Under the pieces are notes generated by a model. It had not been told where the DNA came from. It made no database searches and saw only the letters and a program-made list of their open reading frames with translations. This document shows positions 1-11,460 of a DNA stretch of 27,965 nucleotides, piece after piece. Location: positions 5,018 through 32,982 of the forward strand of contig JADGJH010000060.1 in the NCBI GenBank assembly GCA_027596945.1. Reading direction: 5' to 3'. Origin of the DNA: Physocladia obscura (lineage: Eukaryota; Chytridiomycota; Chytridiomycetes; Chytridiales; Chytriomycetaceae). The position numbers were made by a program, and so were the translations under genes. How positions within the stretch are numbered: position 1 is the stretch's first letter; each line of letters starts with the position of its first letter.

Positions 1-118
1 GGCGCACCCCCCCCAAAAATAAAATTTCCTTGTTTCCAAAACAAACAAAAAAAAAAAAAAAAACAAGATAAGAAATTTCTAAATTCGATTTAATAGATCA
101 ACGGGCCTCTTCCCGCAG
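1..118 (+). other. 3' part of a Rictor intron at the window edge
   Basis: This stretch has no open coding frame that fits the gene downstream. It contains a C-run and a long A-run and ends in a good acceptor (pyrimidine-rich, CCCGCAG at 112-118) directly before the first Rictor exon. I read it as the 3' part of an intron whose donor lies outside the window. The homopolymers at the edge may also mark poor assembly. Confidence 0.6.
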
Positions 119-1848
119 ATGCCCTTTTTGGAAAAAATAGAGTCCAACACTACTCAAGTGGTATATACTTCAACTTTCTCTCCGAATTAAGCAATAGTCC
201 AAGTGGGATTGGAATCCTTGCCAGATACAAAATCTTCAACATGTACTACTTAATCACGGAGCTTCAATCGCGTGATGATCTTATTAAAGCCCTTATTAAT
301 GCCATAGATTTTAGCAAAGATGGTCATGAACGTATTATTCTATCAAAATTCATGACGTCATCCGAAAAAGACGTTCGTTTTTTCACGACCGATTTTGTTG
401 GGAAGTTGTTGTTTTCGAAGCAAAGCGACGAAAACACACGCGTTTGGTGTGTTGAACTTCTTGTCACACAAATGTACGACCCTGTCAAAGAGATTAGAGA
501 TAAAGCCAAACTTAGTCTTGATGCAGCGTGCGAGCTACCTGGAGTTTTGGAGGCGATCATGGTGCAAAACCCTGCGTATCATTTAGATACTTTGACAAAT
601 CAAATATACATGAGATTTTTACGGACGCCTCATGGCTATGCTTACTTGCAAAGTTATGACTACGTTCAAGGTGAAATGAATTCTTGGATTCAGGTTTGGG
701 AGATATTTCTTTGACCGTCGAGAAAATTATATACTCACTTTTTTATTTTTAGTTTGGAATTTTTAATTATGTAACACGAGTTGAACTATTGTTGGATAAT
801 GTATACTTGAAGTCAAATGAAAATGAATATTCCTCGTACGTTTTTTCATTTTCTTTCTTTTAATGAAAATTTGATAGTTTGTTTGCAGTATGCAATTCCC
901 ATGTCATTTTTACGGTGAACTTTCCAAAACATCCAAAGGATGTGCATACCTAAAGGAATCCGGGCACTTTGACTTATTTGTTCGAATCATCCGTGAGAAT
1001 AAACAGGACACCATTTCTGCGGTTTCATGTTTGAAAGCATGCTTGTGGGCAGTTGGCCACATTGGATCGTCTCTTTTTGGAATGTCGTTCTTGATTGATA
1101 CGAAAATAGTCAAAAATATGACTGAAATTGCCACAAATTCCAATGTGCTGTCGCTCAGAGGGTAATTTTATTTTTTTATATTTGTTTTATGTTTCTTCGT
1201 TTGTTTACATTGGCATTATAATTGTATTTATATCATAAAATAGAACATGTGTGTATGTACTAAGTCTTTTGGGGCATTCAACACGAGGAATCGAAGTTCT
1301 CCAGCAGTTTGATTGGGATGTTCTTCCTCCAAGTAGCGAGCAACAGCCAATTGCTCTGCCGCGGGATCTTTCGAAGTTAATAAATGTAATAATATGTGTT
1401 GCTTTTGAGTCAAAACAGCAATTACGAAATTGAACCAAACAAAAAACAAACACAACAGATAAAAGTATGGGAATTCAAAGGGACTCTTTCGAGCAAAAGA
1501 AATCATGGAATTAATTTGCATAAGCTTGATTCCCTTGAACAAGATATTCTGAGGAATATTGGTACACTTTCAAATCACATTGTTGCAAAAGGAGCGTCAA
1601 AAAATCTTGCTCGGTTTGTTTTAAGAAAAACAAAACCAGTTCTCAACCAATTATTCCTTTTTTTTTTTAGCATCAGACAAGAGCATCCGCAATATTTTAC
1701 GAGAGTATCCTTGTATTTGTGTGCAATGACAATGCTCTCCCAAATGCATTATCGGTTGACAGCGCGCCGTTTTATTCAAGAGCTGTTTGACAAAGTCGTA
1801 TTCGAAGAAGCGGTTCTCGATAAATGGCTTGAGCTTTTTCAAAGCTAA
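119..1848 (+). CDS. RICTOR: Rictor (TORC2 subunit), C-terminal part
   Basis: This is the C-terminal part (about 468 residues) of Rictor, the defining scaffold of TOR complex 2, which controls AGC kinases, actin and membrane homeostasis. The 5' end lies outside the window. Modelled exons are 119-693, 753-835, 889-1161, 1244-1385, 1459-1613 and 1671-1848, all joining in phase, with a TAA stop. Family landmarks are GIGILARYKIFN near 214-240, DGHERIILSK, the Rictor V-type domain (GCAYLKESGHFDLF, then CLKACLWAVGHIGSS and LSLRGTCVYVLSLL), the WEFKGTLSSKR block and a terminal helical region (RLTARRFIQELFD). Helical-repeat architecture is expected for the family. The stop lies 112 bases before the IFT172 ATG on the same strand. 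Exon joins rest on phase and similarity, without transcript support. Confidence 0.88.
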
Positions 1849-1960
1849 TAATGATAGGGCTACCTCTCCTTTTTTGTCTGTTTGTAATTATCGTTCTGTG
1901 GGGAAGGGAGAAATTTTGTCAGATGGAATTTCAGAAAAATATAATTTTTTTCTTTTTAAA

Positions 1961-4900
1961 ATGCAAATTCGTCATTTGAAAACCATCGTACCAGCCGCGG
2001 AAGTTCCGTCACGCGTTGCTGCCATCGCATGGGCTCCCAATAATCAGAAATTTGCTGTTGCTGGTGCCGATCGCGCAATTACTTTGTTTGATGAAACTGG
2101 CAAGTCATGTCTTCAATTCACAATAGTATTAATCTGATAAATAATTTAGGTGAGCGTAAAGACCGTTTCGCCACCAAACCTGCCGATCCAAAATCGACAA
2201 AACCATACTACATTTGTTCGCTTGCCTTTTCACCGGATTCAACTAAGCTTGCTGTGGCACAATCGGACTGTGTTGTTTTCGTATATAAATTGGGGCTTGA
2301 ATGGGGTGAAAAAAAATCAATCTGCAACAAACTTATTCAGATTGCTGATATTTCGTGTCTCGTTTGGCCATTACAGCAAGCAAATGCTCTTGTATTTGGG
2401 ATGTGTGATGGAAAAGTTCGTGTTGGAAATTTAAAAACAAATAAAGCAGCTACACTGTATCAAACTGAATCTTGTGTGGTGTCGCTGGCATCATCACAAG
2501 ATGGAAATGCAGTCATAAGCGGTAATTTCTTTATTACATTTATTTCTTTTAATATTTTCTTTTAAATTTCTGGGAAAAACTTTAAATTTATTGTATCAAT
2601 TTTTACAATCTTAAGGGCACTTGGACGGATCGATAAATAGATTCTTCTTTGATGATGGTATTACGGGCGCATCTCAAGGAAAATTTACAACTCACACATG
2701 CGTCCCTAATGCAGTTGCGTGGGGGGAGCATATAGTTGCAGCTGGTACTGACAAATGTGTTGTATTCTATGGAAATGATGGAAAAGTTCTACAAGACTTT
2801 GATTACAGCCGCGATGAAGAAGAACAAGAGTTTACTGTTTGCGAAATATCTCCAAGTGGACAGAGCGTCGTTGTCGGAAGCTTCAACAGGTACTTCAAAA
2901 TTAGTTTTTTACAGCCATATTAAAAGTTGTTAAAAAAATATTTATAGGTTTCATATATATAACTATTCCATTTCCAAACGAACTTGGGAAGAAGCACCTT
3001 TGAAATCGGTTGAGAATTTTTATACGGTAACAGCACTATCATGGAAATCAGATGGTTCACGTTTAATTGCCGGAAATATGTGCGGAGCTCTTGAAATATT
3101 TGATTGCTGTCTCAGAAGATCCAGATATAAGGGAAAGTTTGAGTTTACGTACGTATCTCCATCACAAGTCATCGTCAAACGCCTGTCAACAGGTTTGTTT
3201 GTTTTAATAAAACAACGAAAATATATATGAATATCTCAAAAATCTCCGGATAATTCAGGATCAAGAATTGTTCTCAAATCACACTATGGCTACGAAATCC
3301 AAAAAGTGAACATTTTCCAAGACCAATTTTTAATCGCAAACACACCAGATACACTATTAATGGGTGATCTTGCATCTTGTAAACTCAGCGAGATTCCATG
3401 GACGAGTGTTGGGAATGAAAAATTTCATTTTAACAACCCGAATGTCTGTATGGTTTTTAATGCAGGCGAACTTTCGCTTATTGAATATGGCGTGAATGAA
3501 ATTTTGGGAAGCTGCCGTACGGAACATATGAATCCGCATTTAATTAGTGTGCGACTGAATGAGAGAAGATCTGAAGGAAATCAAGGCGATGTTAAACGAA
3601 TTGCATATTTGATTGACCTGCAGACTATTCATGTTATGGACTTAACAAATGGATTAAATATAGCTGCTATTTCACATGATTCTAAAATTGACTGGCTAGA
3701 GGTATATTTTCTTTGAAAACACTTTCGTTATTCTAAGTCAGATATATTATTTATTTTCGACAGCTTTCAGGAAAAGCAAACAAACTCTTGTTCCGAGACA
3801 GGCACCAGCAACTTCATCTTTACGACCTTATAGACCAAACGCGAACAACTCTCCTGCACTACTGCACATATGTACAGTGGGTTCCAAATTCTGACGTTGT
3901 TGTGGCGCAGAGCAGAAATAACCTCTGTATCTGGTATGCTATTGAGAGTCCAGAGCGTGTAACAATGTTCCCAGTAAAAGGAGACATCGAAGATATCGAA
4001 CGTGAAGGTGGAAAGACAGAAGTTATTGTTGATGAAGGCGTAAACACAGTATCATATACACTAGACGAAAGTTTGATCGAGTTTGGGACCGCTTTAGATG
4101 ATAAAGATTATGAAAGGTTGATATTCTGTGTCATTAAGAGGAAATTTACTTAATTTTTTCAGAGCTATTGTTTTGCTTGAGACTCTCGAACCCACCCCTG
4201 AAAGTCTTGCCATGTGGAAAGCACTTTCTGTGGTTGCACTTCAAGACGAAAAAATTTTAATTGCGCAACGCTGCTTTTCAGCGTTAGGAGATGTTGCTAT
4301 GGCAAAATATCTCGCAAATTTGAATGAAAAGTTAGTAAAAATGGATGGCGAGGTATGATCTTTACCTTCATTACTTTTTGTTGCGTCAGTGTTCCTGGTG
4401 TTAAAGTTATTTTGACATTGTTTTTAAACAATTTAGAATTCATATTTGATTCGAGCTCGCCTTGCAGTTCTTGATAAGCAATTCAATTTGGCCGAAAATA
4501 TTCTATTGGAGCATGTTAGTATTTGCTTGTTCTCCAGAACATTCTAATAAAATACTAAAAGGGAAAAGTTGATGAATGTATGGCTATGTATCAAGAAATG
4601 CATAAATGGGATAAATCCATTAAGGTGGCTGAATTCAAAAACCATCCTGATCTCGACCATATGAAGAAAAACTATTTTCAGTGGCTTATTGACTCTGGTC
4701 AGGAAGATAAGGCTGGCGAATTGAAAGAAGAAGAAGGGGAAATTTTAGCTGCAATAAATTTGTACTTGAAAGGAGGTTTGTGATTTCATGTCTCGCCTGA
4801 AAATCTGCAAATCAGTTTTAATTTTCAAGGTATGCCTGCACGTGCCGCATTTTTACTTAATAAAAATGGCATCAATCAAGTTGATATAACGGAAAGAGTT

Positions 4901-7900
4901 GCTTCTGCACTGTTCAAATCTGGATTGTTTGAAAAGGTGACAAATTGAAGTTAACCATTTCATAAAAAACTGATACAGTATTGATAAGGCAGGTGAATTG
5001 TTCGAGAAACTGGACAGTTATGACAGAGCACTCGATGCGTATAAACGCGGTAAAGCTTTTCGAGCAGCCGTAGAACTTTCGCGAACGATGTATCCTCAGC
5101 AAGTAGTTGTTCTTGAAGAACAGTGGGGAGACCACTTAGTTTCCCAGAAGCAAATGGATGCTGCAATAAATCACTATATTGAGGCTGGAAAATCGTTTAA
5201 AGTACGAATTTTGCAATATTTCGGACATGTGACTGAACTAACTACCAAATTTTAGGCAATCGAAGCAGCTATTGCAGCAAAGCAATGGAAAAAAGCTGTT
5301 GGTATTGTGGATTGCTTGGATCCGCCAGAAAGTGGAAAACCATATTTTATGGAGCTTGCTAAGCATTTTGATTCAATTAGCGATTTCACTCTGGCCGAAA
5401 AGTATTATGTCGCAGCGCGAAAACCTCAAGAAGCAGTTGACATGTATACGAAGGCAAACAAATGGGAAAAGGCCCATGTATTAGCAACTAGTTATATGAA
5501 TCCTGAGGAAGTGGCATTTTTGTACATCAGTCAGGCAAAAGAGATGGAAGCTTCTGGTTTGGCCCTCACTTTTGTTACATTTTTTATAAAAAATATTTTT
5601 ATAAACAGGAAAATTAAAAGAGGCGGAAAAACTTTATCTAACTGTTCGAGAACCAGATTTAGCTATAAATATGTACAAAAACCACAAACACTACGATCAA
5701 ATGATTCGTCTTGTGACGAGTTACCACAAGGATCTTCTTTCAGAAACGCACCTATATTTGGGTAAAACGCTGGAAACTGAAGGGAATTTCAAGCTAGCCG
5801 AGCAGCACTATGTTGAAGGAAAAGATTGGAAGTCTGCAATTAATATGTACTGTGCCAATAATCTTTACGAAGACGCTTACAGAGTTGCAAAGAACTGCGG
5901 TGGTACAAATTCAACGAAACAAGTTGCATATTTATGGGCAAGATCTCTTGGCGGCGAGTCTGCAGTTAAACTCTTAACAAAATTTGGTTTGCTTGAAGCT
6001 GCCATCGATTTTGCAACTGAAAATGCAGCTTTTGAATTTGCTTTTGAATTGAGCAGGTTTGCTGACAAATTCAAACTTTCTGATATTCATTACAAGCATG
6101 GTAAATTTTTCGTTCTTATTTTTATTTTATTTTGTGTGCGTGTGTGTGTGTGTGTGTTTCATTTCAATGTTTCTTCGGGTATTGAAATTGAGATAATATT
6201 TCAGCGATGTACCTTGAAGATGAGGGCAAATTTTCTGAAGCCGAAAGCGCGTTTATTCTCTCTGGAAAACCAAAAGAAGCAATTCTTATGTACATACATA
6301 CAGAAAATTGGACAGAGGCCCTCAAAGTGGCAGAAACATATGAGCCAAGCTCTGCACCTGAAGTACTGATTAGTCAAGCCAAAGTTTCTTTTGACCGAAA
6401 AGACTATAATGCTACTGAAACCTTAATGCTGCGTGCACAAAGACCTGACCTCGTTATCAAATTATACAAAGATACTGATATGTGGAAGGAGTGTTTACAA
6501 TTTGCAAAACAATATCTTCCAAATCGAATGTCAGATCTACATGAAGAATATAATAGGATTTTGACATCTCGTACAAACTCATCTGGTGGAAAAGAGGAGA
6601 TTTTGCAGTCAATTAAAATGTTGGAGCAACAAAAGGATTTTACCAGAGCCATCGATTTATATCTGAAATTTAACGTTCCGCAAGTCACTGATCTGGAATT
6701 TTTGGAACAAGTCTGGGAAAAGGCAGCAGAATTGGCTATAAAATTTGTTCCTGATCGTGGTCAAGAAGTTGTCACACTTGTTTGCTCGCGCTTACTTGGG
6801 ATCAAAAAGTTTGAGCAGGCTGCAGAATTTTATATGAGCATTGAAATGTACAAGGAGGCCATTGATTGTTATGCCAGACTTGGTTTGTGGAATAAAGCCA
6901 AAGAAGTCGTTAACATTGCTCCTAGATTTGGAGAATATTTGGAAACCACTTATATCTCCCATTTAAAAAGCCAGCAAAATGCAGAAGCTTTAGTAAATGT
7001 CGACGCAACAGCGGGACTTGATTTGTTTGTTCAAAGGGGTGAATGGGAAAAATGTCTTGAAAAAGCATCTGGTATCAGCGCAGAAATTATGCATAAATAT
7101 TTGACAATTTATGCCGTGAATTTAATCAAGGAAGAGAAATACGAGTTTGCCTCCCAACAAATCATAAAATATGGTGTTCAATCAAGTTCAACAAACTTGG
7201 ATGTATATTTGCGGTTGACAAGAGAAATTTTACACACAGGAACACCTTCAGGATTGGCTTCAATCAGGGAATTACTTTACAAATTAGTATGTTACATTTT
7301 TTGTAATTTTGACTCCTGACAAGAAAACAGATTTCAGCTTCACCGAACTTGAATCCTCAGTTCCAAAAATATCTTTTTATTTCTCACATACTGAATCTTC
7401 GCAATTACTGTAGCAAGAAGCGCGAGTTAATTTTCCTCGCAGCGAAACAAAGTATTTCTGCGTTGAGATATATTGGAGATATTCCTCCAGATCGAGCATT
7501 TTTTGAGGCTGGCCACTTTTCAAAAGTTTGTCCACTCTTTTATTTCTCCTGATATTAATTTATAATTTTATCAGCTTGCAGGAATTAATAATATGGCTTT
7601 CGTGTGCTGGAACAGATTTCTTGATATAAGCGACGCAATCGAAGAAGGCGATGCATCGCTTTTGGAAAATTCGGATTTTGTCAATACAGATGTTCCATTT
7701 GACGTAGAATTACCGTCGGAAAACTCCAATGTTTGTTGTCTTTTTGATTTTATAATTTATAATTTATTTATATATTTGTTTTCAATTAGGAAAAACAACG
7801 AGATAAGGTTCGTGACTGGGTTCTGCAAGTCTCACTGGATCAAAAAATAAAGCAAGAAGTGGACAGGAGAAACTGTGATGATTGTGGAACCCGTATTTAT

Positions 7901-8153
7901 GACGCTTCTTTGAATTGCTATAATTGCAAACATATCTCAGAACCTTGTATTGTAACAGGTGAGCTGCAAATTGTGATCGAAATAAAAATTTGAAAGATCT
8001 CTAATTTTTTTGCTAGGATATCCAATAGGAAGAAATAGGGTGAAATGTACCAACTGCAATAAATGCGCAAACAAAGATGACTGGAATAAATTTACAATGA
8101 TTGAAAGATTGTGCCCATGGTGTGGAAATAATCAGCAACCTTTGTTTTTGTAG
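1961..8153 (+). CDS. IFT172: Intraflagellar transport protein 172 (IFT-B)
   Basis: IFT172 is a peripheral IFT-B subunit of the train that moves cargo in cilia and flagella. Exons: 1961-2099, 2150-2521, 2616-2889, 2948-3192, 3259-3701, 3764-4116, 4163-4352, 4437-4514, 4562-4775, 4830-4936, 4989-5201, 5256-5556, 5609-6100, 6205-7286, 7331-7525, 7575-7730, 7790-7958, 8017-8153. They join in phase to 1,719 residues, close to the length of about 1,750 in animals. The N-terminus [11 protein letters not shown] and the [12 protein letters not shown] and [13 protein letters not shown] motifs are diagnostic. The first 600 or so residues are WD40 repeats and the rest is TPR-like. The C-terminus has two CxxC pairs at C1647/C1650 with C1661/C1664 and two at C1685/C1688 with C1707/C1710, suggesting two zinc knuckles. 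Intron 1 appears to be GC-AG. Start chosen as the first ATG matching the family N-terminus. Confidence 0.96.
2100..2149 (+). other. GC-AG intron in IFT172
   Basis: The only donor that keeps the frame (TG|ER of the first WD40 blade) is GCAAGT at 2100, the standard non-canonical GC donor, with acceptor AATTTAG at 2143-2149. A GT four bases further in would leave the following exon out of frame. Confidence 0.7.
6133..6157 (+). repeat. GT microsatellite in an IFT172 intron
   Basis: About twelve GT units with one GC interruption lie inside the intron 6101-6204. The repeat is likely length-variable and carries no coding sequence. Confidence 0.9.
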
Positions 8154-8236
8154 CAGATAATAAAAAATTCAAGGTTGATTGTTTACTGACCTTCGCATTT
8201 TTATTCTTTTTTATTTTTGACAAAAATACGAAGCCA

Positions 8237-8665
8237 ATGGATCAGCGCAAGTCAGTGCGCGATGCGCTAACAGACATGGTTGGCTTCTGTCCAAAAGGTA
8301 AACATGTTTATAATTCGAATTTCATCATCTGATTTTGATCAATAAATGTTATGAAGACGCGATAGGTTGGCTTTACGCTGCCAGGTGATAAAAAATATGA
8401 ACAAATCAGTTTTCTAAACTAATTTAGCAGAGGCTTTTATAAGTTGAAGGACTATCATTCGGTTATTGAATGTGTGACGCCGGCTCTCCGAAATGAACGG
8501 ACAAAACGTGAGGGGCAACATTTACTCGCGTTCAGCTTTTTACAAACCGGACAAACCGAAGCAGCTGCTGGTGCATTTTTTAAGAGTATCAGTTGTGGAA
8601 ACGATACTGATTGGCAACCGTTGGTTGAATTGTTTTTAGATCAGCCAAAGTTAACTTTGAAGTAA
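8237..8665 (+). CDS. Small TPR-like protein, 108 aa, function unknown
   Basis: I do not recognise the family. Three exons, 8237-8297, 8357-8384 and 8428-8665, join in phase to a 108-residue protein starting MDQRKSVRDALTDMVGF and ending in TAA. The body is helical and resembles one and a half TPR units: GFYKLKDYHSVIECVTPAL, then HLLAFSFLQTGQTEAAAGAF with the small/aromatic spacing of TPR helices. There is no signal peptide or membrane segment. It starts 83 bases after the IFT172 stop on the same strand. The third exon has a tandem acceptor (TAGCAG), so one serine is optional. The gene call rests on open frames, splice sites and protein-like composition. A longer form with a different 5' exon cannot be excluded. 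Confidence 0.6.
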
Positions 8666-8859
8666 CAAATTTTTTACATTAAAAAACTGCTCCTATTTTT
8701 TACTCAAATAACAAAACGCAAGCCTGAAAATCAGCCTAAAATACTCAAAAGTGTAATTAAGAAAGTATACAGCGTAAGTTGCATGGTTGTTTGACAGTTG
8801 TCACTTACGGAGCAATGTAGTCAGCACTTTTGCAAAACTCCATATGTATCTGTAATAAC
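8666..8859. other. Intergenic spacer with normal CpG content
   Basis: AT-rich sequence after the TPR gene. CpG dinucleotides occur at ordinary frequency here, in contrast to the block that follows. No gene or RNA is recognisable. Confidence 0.6.
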
Positions 8860-10780
8860 GCTTCAGGAAAGTTGAGCCCTACTAATTTCAGAACTTGTTC
8901 CTGAAACAATTGATGTTCTGAATTCAGTCTTAGTTGTTGAGACTGTGACCGAAACTATGTTGGAAAATGTGTGAGAAACAATTCTGGAAACTACAGTTAA
9001 GGAAACAAAAATGCAACTGCCAACAGGTGTCATAGATGTGGATATAGTCATGCAAGTGACTGAAGTGACTGAAGTAGTAGAAGTGGTGATATTCAGAACA
9101 GGACTGTCCATCTTTGAGACATAAACTTTGAAAGTTGTAAAAGTCAGTGTTTAAGAAATCATGTCCTGGATCTGAATTCAAAATTGGAAGGACCAATAGC
9201 AGTAATGAGCCTGCAAGAGTTGTTCCAAGCTCAGTATCTTCTGTCCAAAGACAATTGTGAAATTCTGATAGTGTAGCAAAGTACAGCTGATCAACTTTCA
9301 CTGCAGGAATTAATCTAATATTTGGCACAACTGAGTAAACAATGTTAAAAATGCAGACACTATATTCATCAGTATTTTTCCTTTAATACTACAATAATCT
9401 GCCCACAATTCAAGACTATTATTGTGGAAGTGCTGAAATATAAATTAGCATAGAACTTTCAATAGAGTAATAAATTTAGTATTCACACATACAATTGGAA
9501 AGAATATATTTTCAGTCAGAACAATCACTTGAATTTACCAAACTGGCAACATATGTGGAAAATTTGTGTTAGATCCAACAGAAAAAAGCGAAGTTTTGGT
9601 TTCCATGTAAGAAGAATCAAACTAGTGCTGATTACAGCAATAAGGGTTCCAAAAAAAATTTTACTCTCACTACCCCATCATTCATATCAGCTTTATAAGA
9701 AAGTTTAAATGTAAACTTGTTCTGGTAACCTGTGAGTCTGAGATTGTCCAGCTAATTTCCAGACAAAATTGAGTTCAAACTGGAGAATTCCAATCTAAAC
9801 AAACCATTCCCAATGCCACTTAATCTAATTTCACTAGTGGAGATTTCAAAAAAAAGTTTGTGCAGAAATGCCTGCAAGACTGATAGGTTAGCTGTAAACA
9901 TACCATTAACCTAATTAAATCCAAAAATATCTTCAAATGTAACTCTCACAGTGTTGATTGATGTATCATTGGTGTTTACCTTGAAAAAAAGTTTACTATT
10001 TCACAATCCAAAAAATTTTACATTGGGACAGCAGTTGCCACATGATGCATCTTCATCAATACAAGTGCCACAAAACCACACATCCAACACAACAAAAAGC
10101 TACTCCATAAAATTACATAAAATTGCAAAATGATTGATTATGTTATCTACTAATTAATCAAGTCAGTCCAGTATCATTGTTGCAGTTAAATTAAAGTTCA
10201 AAATAAAAACTTTCCAGCTGTCAAAATTATTTGACAGTTTTGGATAAGTGTAAATAAAGGATATTGTATGCTTTGAATATTATCATTTTACTATTTTCTA
10301 TTGCTGCTGTCTTTTTTTCAATTGTACCAGCTACTGTTTTGTGATCAGGTTTCTGATGGTCAATTTCAGCTTGTTTTTCAAAAGCTTGTACCTTCACAGG
10401 AGTAGAGGAATTTGCTTTGCTGTACTCATATTCTTTCTTATCAGATTCACTGCTTGATTCATCACCACCAATTGATTTGAATTCATCATCTTCTGATAAG
10501 CTATCAGAACCACCACACTCACCAAAATTATTCAACAACATTCCTGACTTGCCACAAAATTACTCTGGCAGAGTGATTCTGACTTTTTTGGACTTCTGGC
10601 ACATCTCACATTACTCATCAGTCAATTTGTGGCCATCTTCCACAACATCAATTTGTTGGACTTCCAGTTTGCTTTCAATTTTTATCCAAAGAATACTGTG
10701 CTGCTTGTTGTGATTCCTCAAATCTGGGTGGCAATGCATATAATAAAACACTTCTTTGAATAAGCATTATACACTTCAGT
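8860..10780. other. CpG-depleted block (probable methylated relic)
   Basis: Reading every line, I find CpG only at 8950 and 9589 before the next one at 10781: one stretch of 637 and one of about 1,190 bases with none. GpC, TpG and CpA are plentiful, so low GC alone does not explain it. With a GC content in the mid-30s percent, tens of CpGs would be expected. The flanks and all genes in the window contain many CpGs. The pattern is what long-term deamination of methylated CpG produces. The edges are sharp at both ends. No terminal repeats or complete transposase or reverse transcriptase frame were seen, so the element type is unknown. Confidence 0.85.
8863..10115 (-). pseudogene. Decayed secreted-type, Cys- and Ser/Thr-rich coding relic
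   Basis: On the minus strand, about 10085-10037 reads as a cysteine cluster (CGTCIDEDASCGNCCP). It is followed to about 9690 by long stretches that look like a beta-rich extracellular domain (DTSINTVRVTFEDIFGF, SEIRLSGIGNGLFRLEF), interrupted by in-frame stops. At 9111-8863 an 82-residue frame is dominated by Thr, Ser and Val (TTSTTSVTSVT, VSVTVSTTKTEF), as in stalks of fungal wall or surface proteins. A second frame (9328-8930) stays open beside it. These are traces: stops and frame changes interrupt them. Some stops lie next to possible splice sites, so a multi-exon living gene is not excluded. All of it lies in the CpG-free block. Confidence 0.35.
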
Positions 10781-10915
10781 CGAAACCAAAACTTGCTTGT
10801 CTGTCTGCACCATTTTCTTTGATGGAGCTGTATTGGCTTCCGAACATTTGCTTCCCCCACCCATAAAATATGAAAGATCTGCTTTCAATATCTTCTTGAA
10901 CTTTTCAGCCTCCGT
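10227..10915 (-). pseudogene. Decayed coding relic with acidic Ser-rich tail
   Basis: Minus-strand reading starts with FKKILKADLSYFMGGGSKC and continues KQVLVSTEVYNAYSKK. It then needs a frame change near 10725, crosses two in-frame stops, passes a short Cys-containing part (CEMCQKSKKVRITLPE) and ends in a 104-codon open tail rich in Ser, Asp, Glu and Lys (SLSEDDEFKSIGGDESSSES) that stops at 10227. The protein-like composition over nearly 700 bases suggests a former gene. I cannot name a family. Most of it lies in the CpG-free block and its upstream end extends past the boundary. Confidence 0.35.
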
Positions 10916-11313
10916 TCAAACAGTTGTCAGTGCCATGTGATTTGCTTTGATTACTTGCATTTTGGCTTTGCTGGCTTTGTTGTCAGACTCTGTGGTCATC
11001 TGTTGCTGTGGTTTACAACCAAGGAAAAACGGGACCACTCTTCCACAGGAAATTGGGCGGAGAGCATAGAAAGGAACAAGATCTGGTGTATTAATGGATT
11101 GCTTCCAGTTGAACAGCAGAAACTGCGACAGAAACAGCGGCAGGGTAAGGGCAATTACATGGTTAGAGGCATTGATTTTGAATACGTGTGTGTCTTTTTG
11201 GCGGATGCGAGTTATCATTGTTTTGTCTCAGGCAAGTTTCTTTCAGCATGACAAACTGCTCTTTTTTCATGAGAGATGGATTAGATAAGGAGCGGTGATT
11301 TTGGAAAAAAAAG
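10916..11313. other. Upstream region of the ornithine carbamoyltransferase gene
   Basis: CpG content is normal again. Open frames of about 100 codons occur on both strands over the same bases, neither with recognisable motifs, so I do not call a gene. The region probably contains the distal promoter of the gene that follows. Confidence 0.45.
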
Positions 11314-11322
11314 TATAAATAA
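11314..11322 (+). promoter_or_regulatory. TATA box of the ornithine carbamoyltransferase gene
   Basis: TATAAATAA lies about 30 bases before a plausible start region (CATCACCATTTCC). From here to 11460 there is no ATG on the plus strand, so the first start codon met by a scanning ribosome would be that of the uORF at 11461. The transcription start itself is inferred. Confidence 0.65.
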
Positions 11323-11460
11323 GGCACAGTTTTGCATCACCATTTCCCAAAAAAAAGTCAACAGGAATCAATCGAGCAGTTTTTTCGCTTTGTTTCCTTT
11401 TCACCGTATACCTTGCTGCTAAACTAGTCGGATATCCCAAGTTTAGCCCCCCCGTATTTT

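Noticed and set aside
8860..10780. CRISPR, tRNA or rRNA, and a complete transposase or LTR pair
   Set aside because: I looked for spaced repeats, cloverleaf-like sequences, terminal repeats and catalytic motifs and found none that hold up.
10916..11251. Overlapping ORFs of about 100 codons on both strands
   Set aside because: Neither shows a motif or initiation and splice support; they cover each other.
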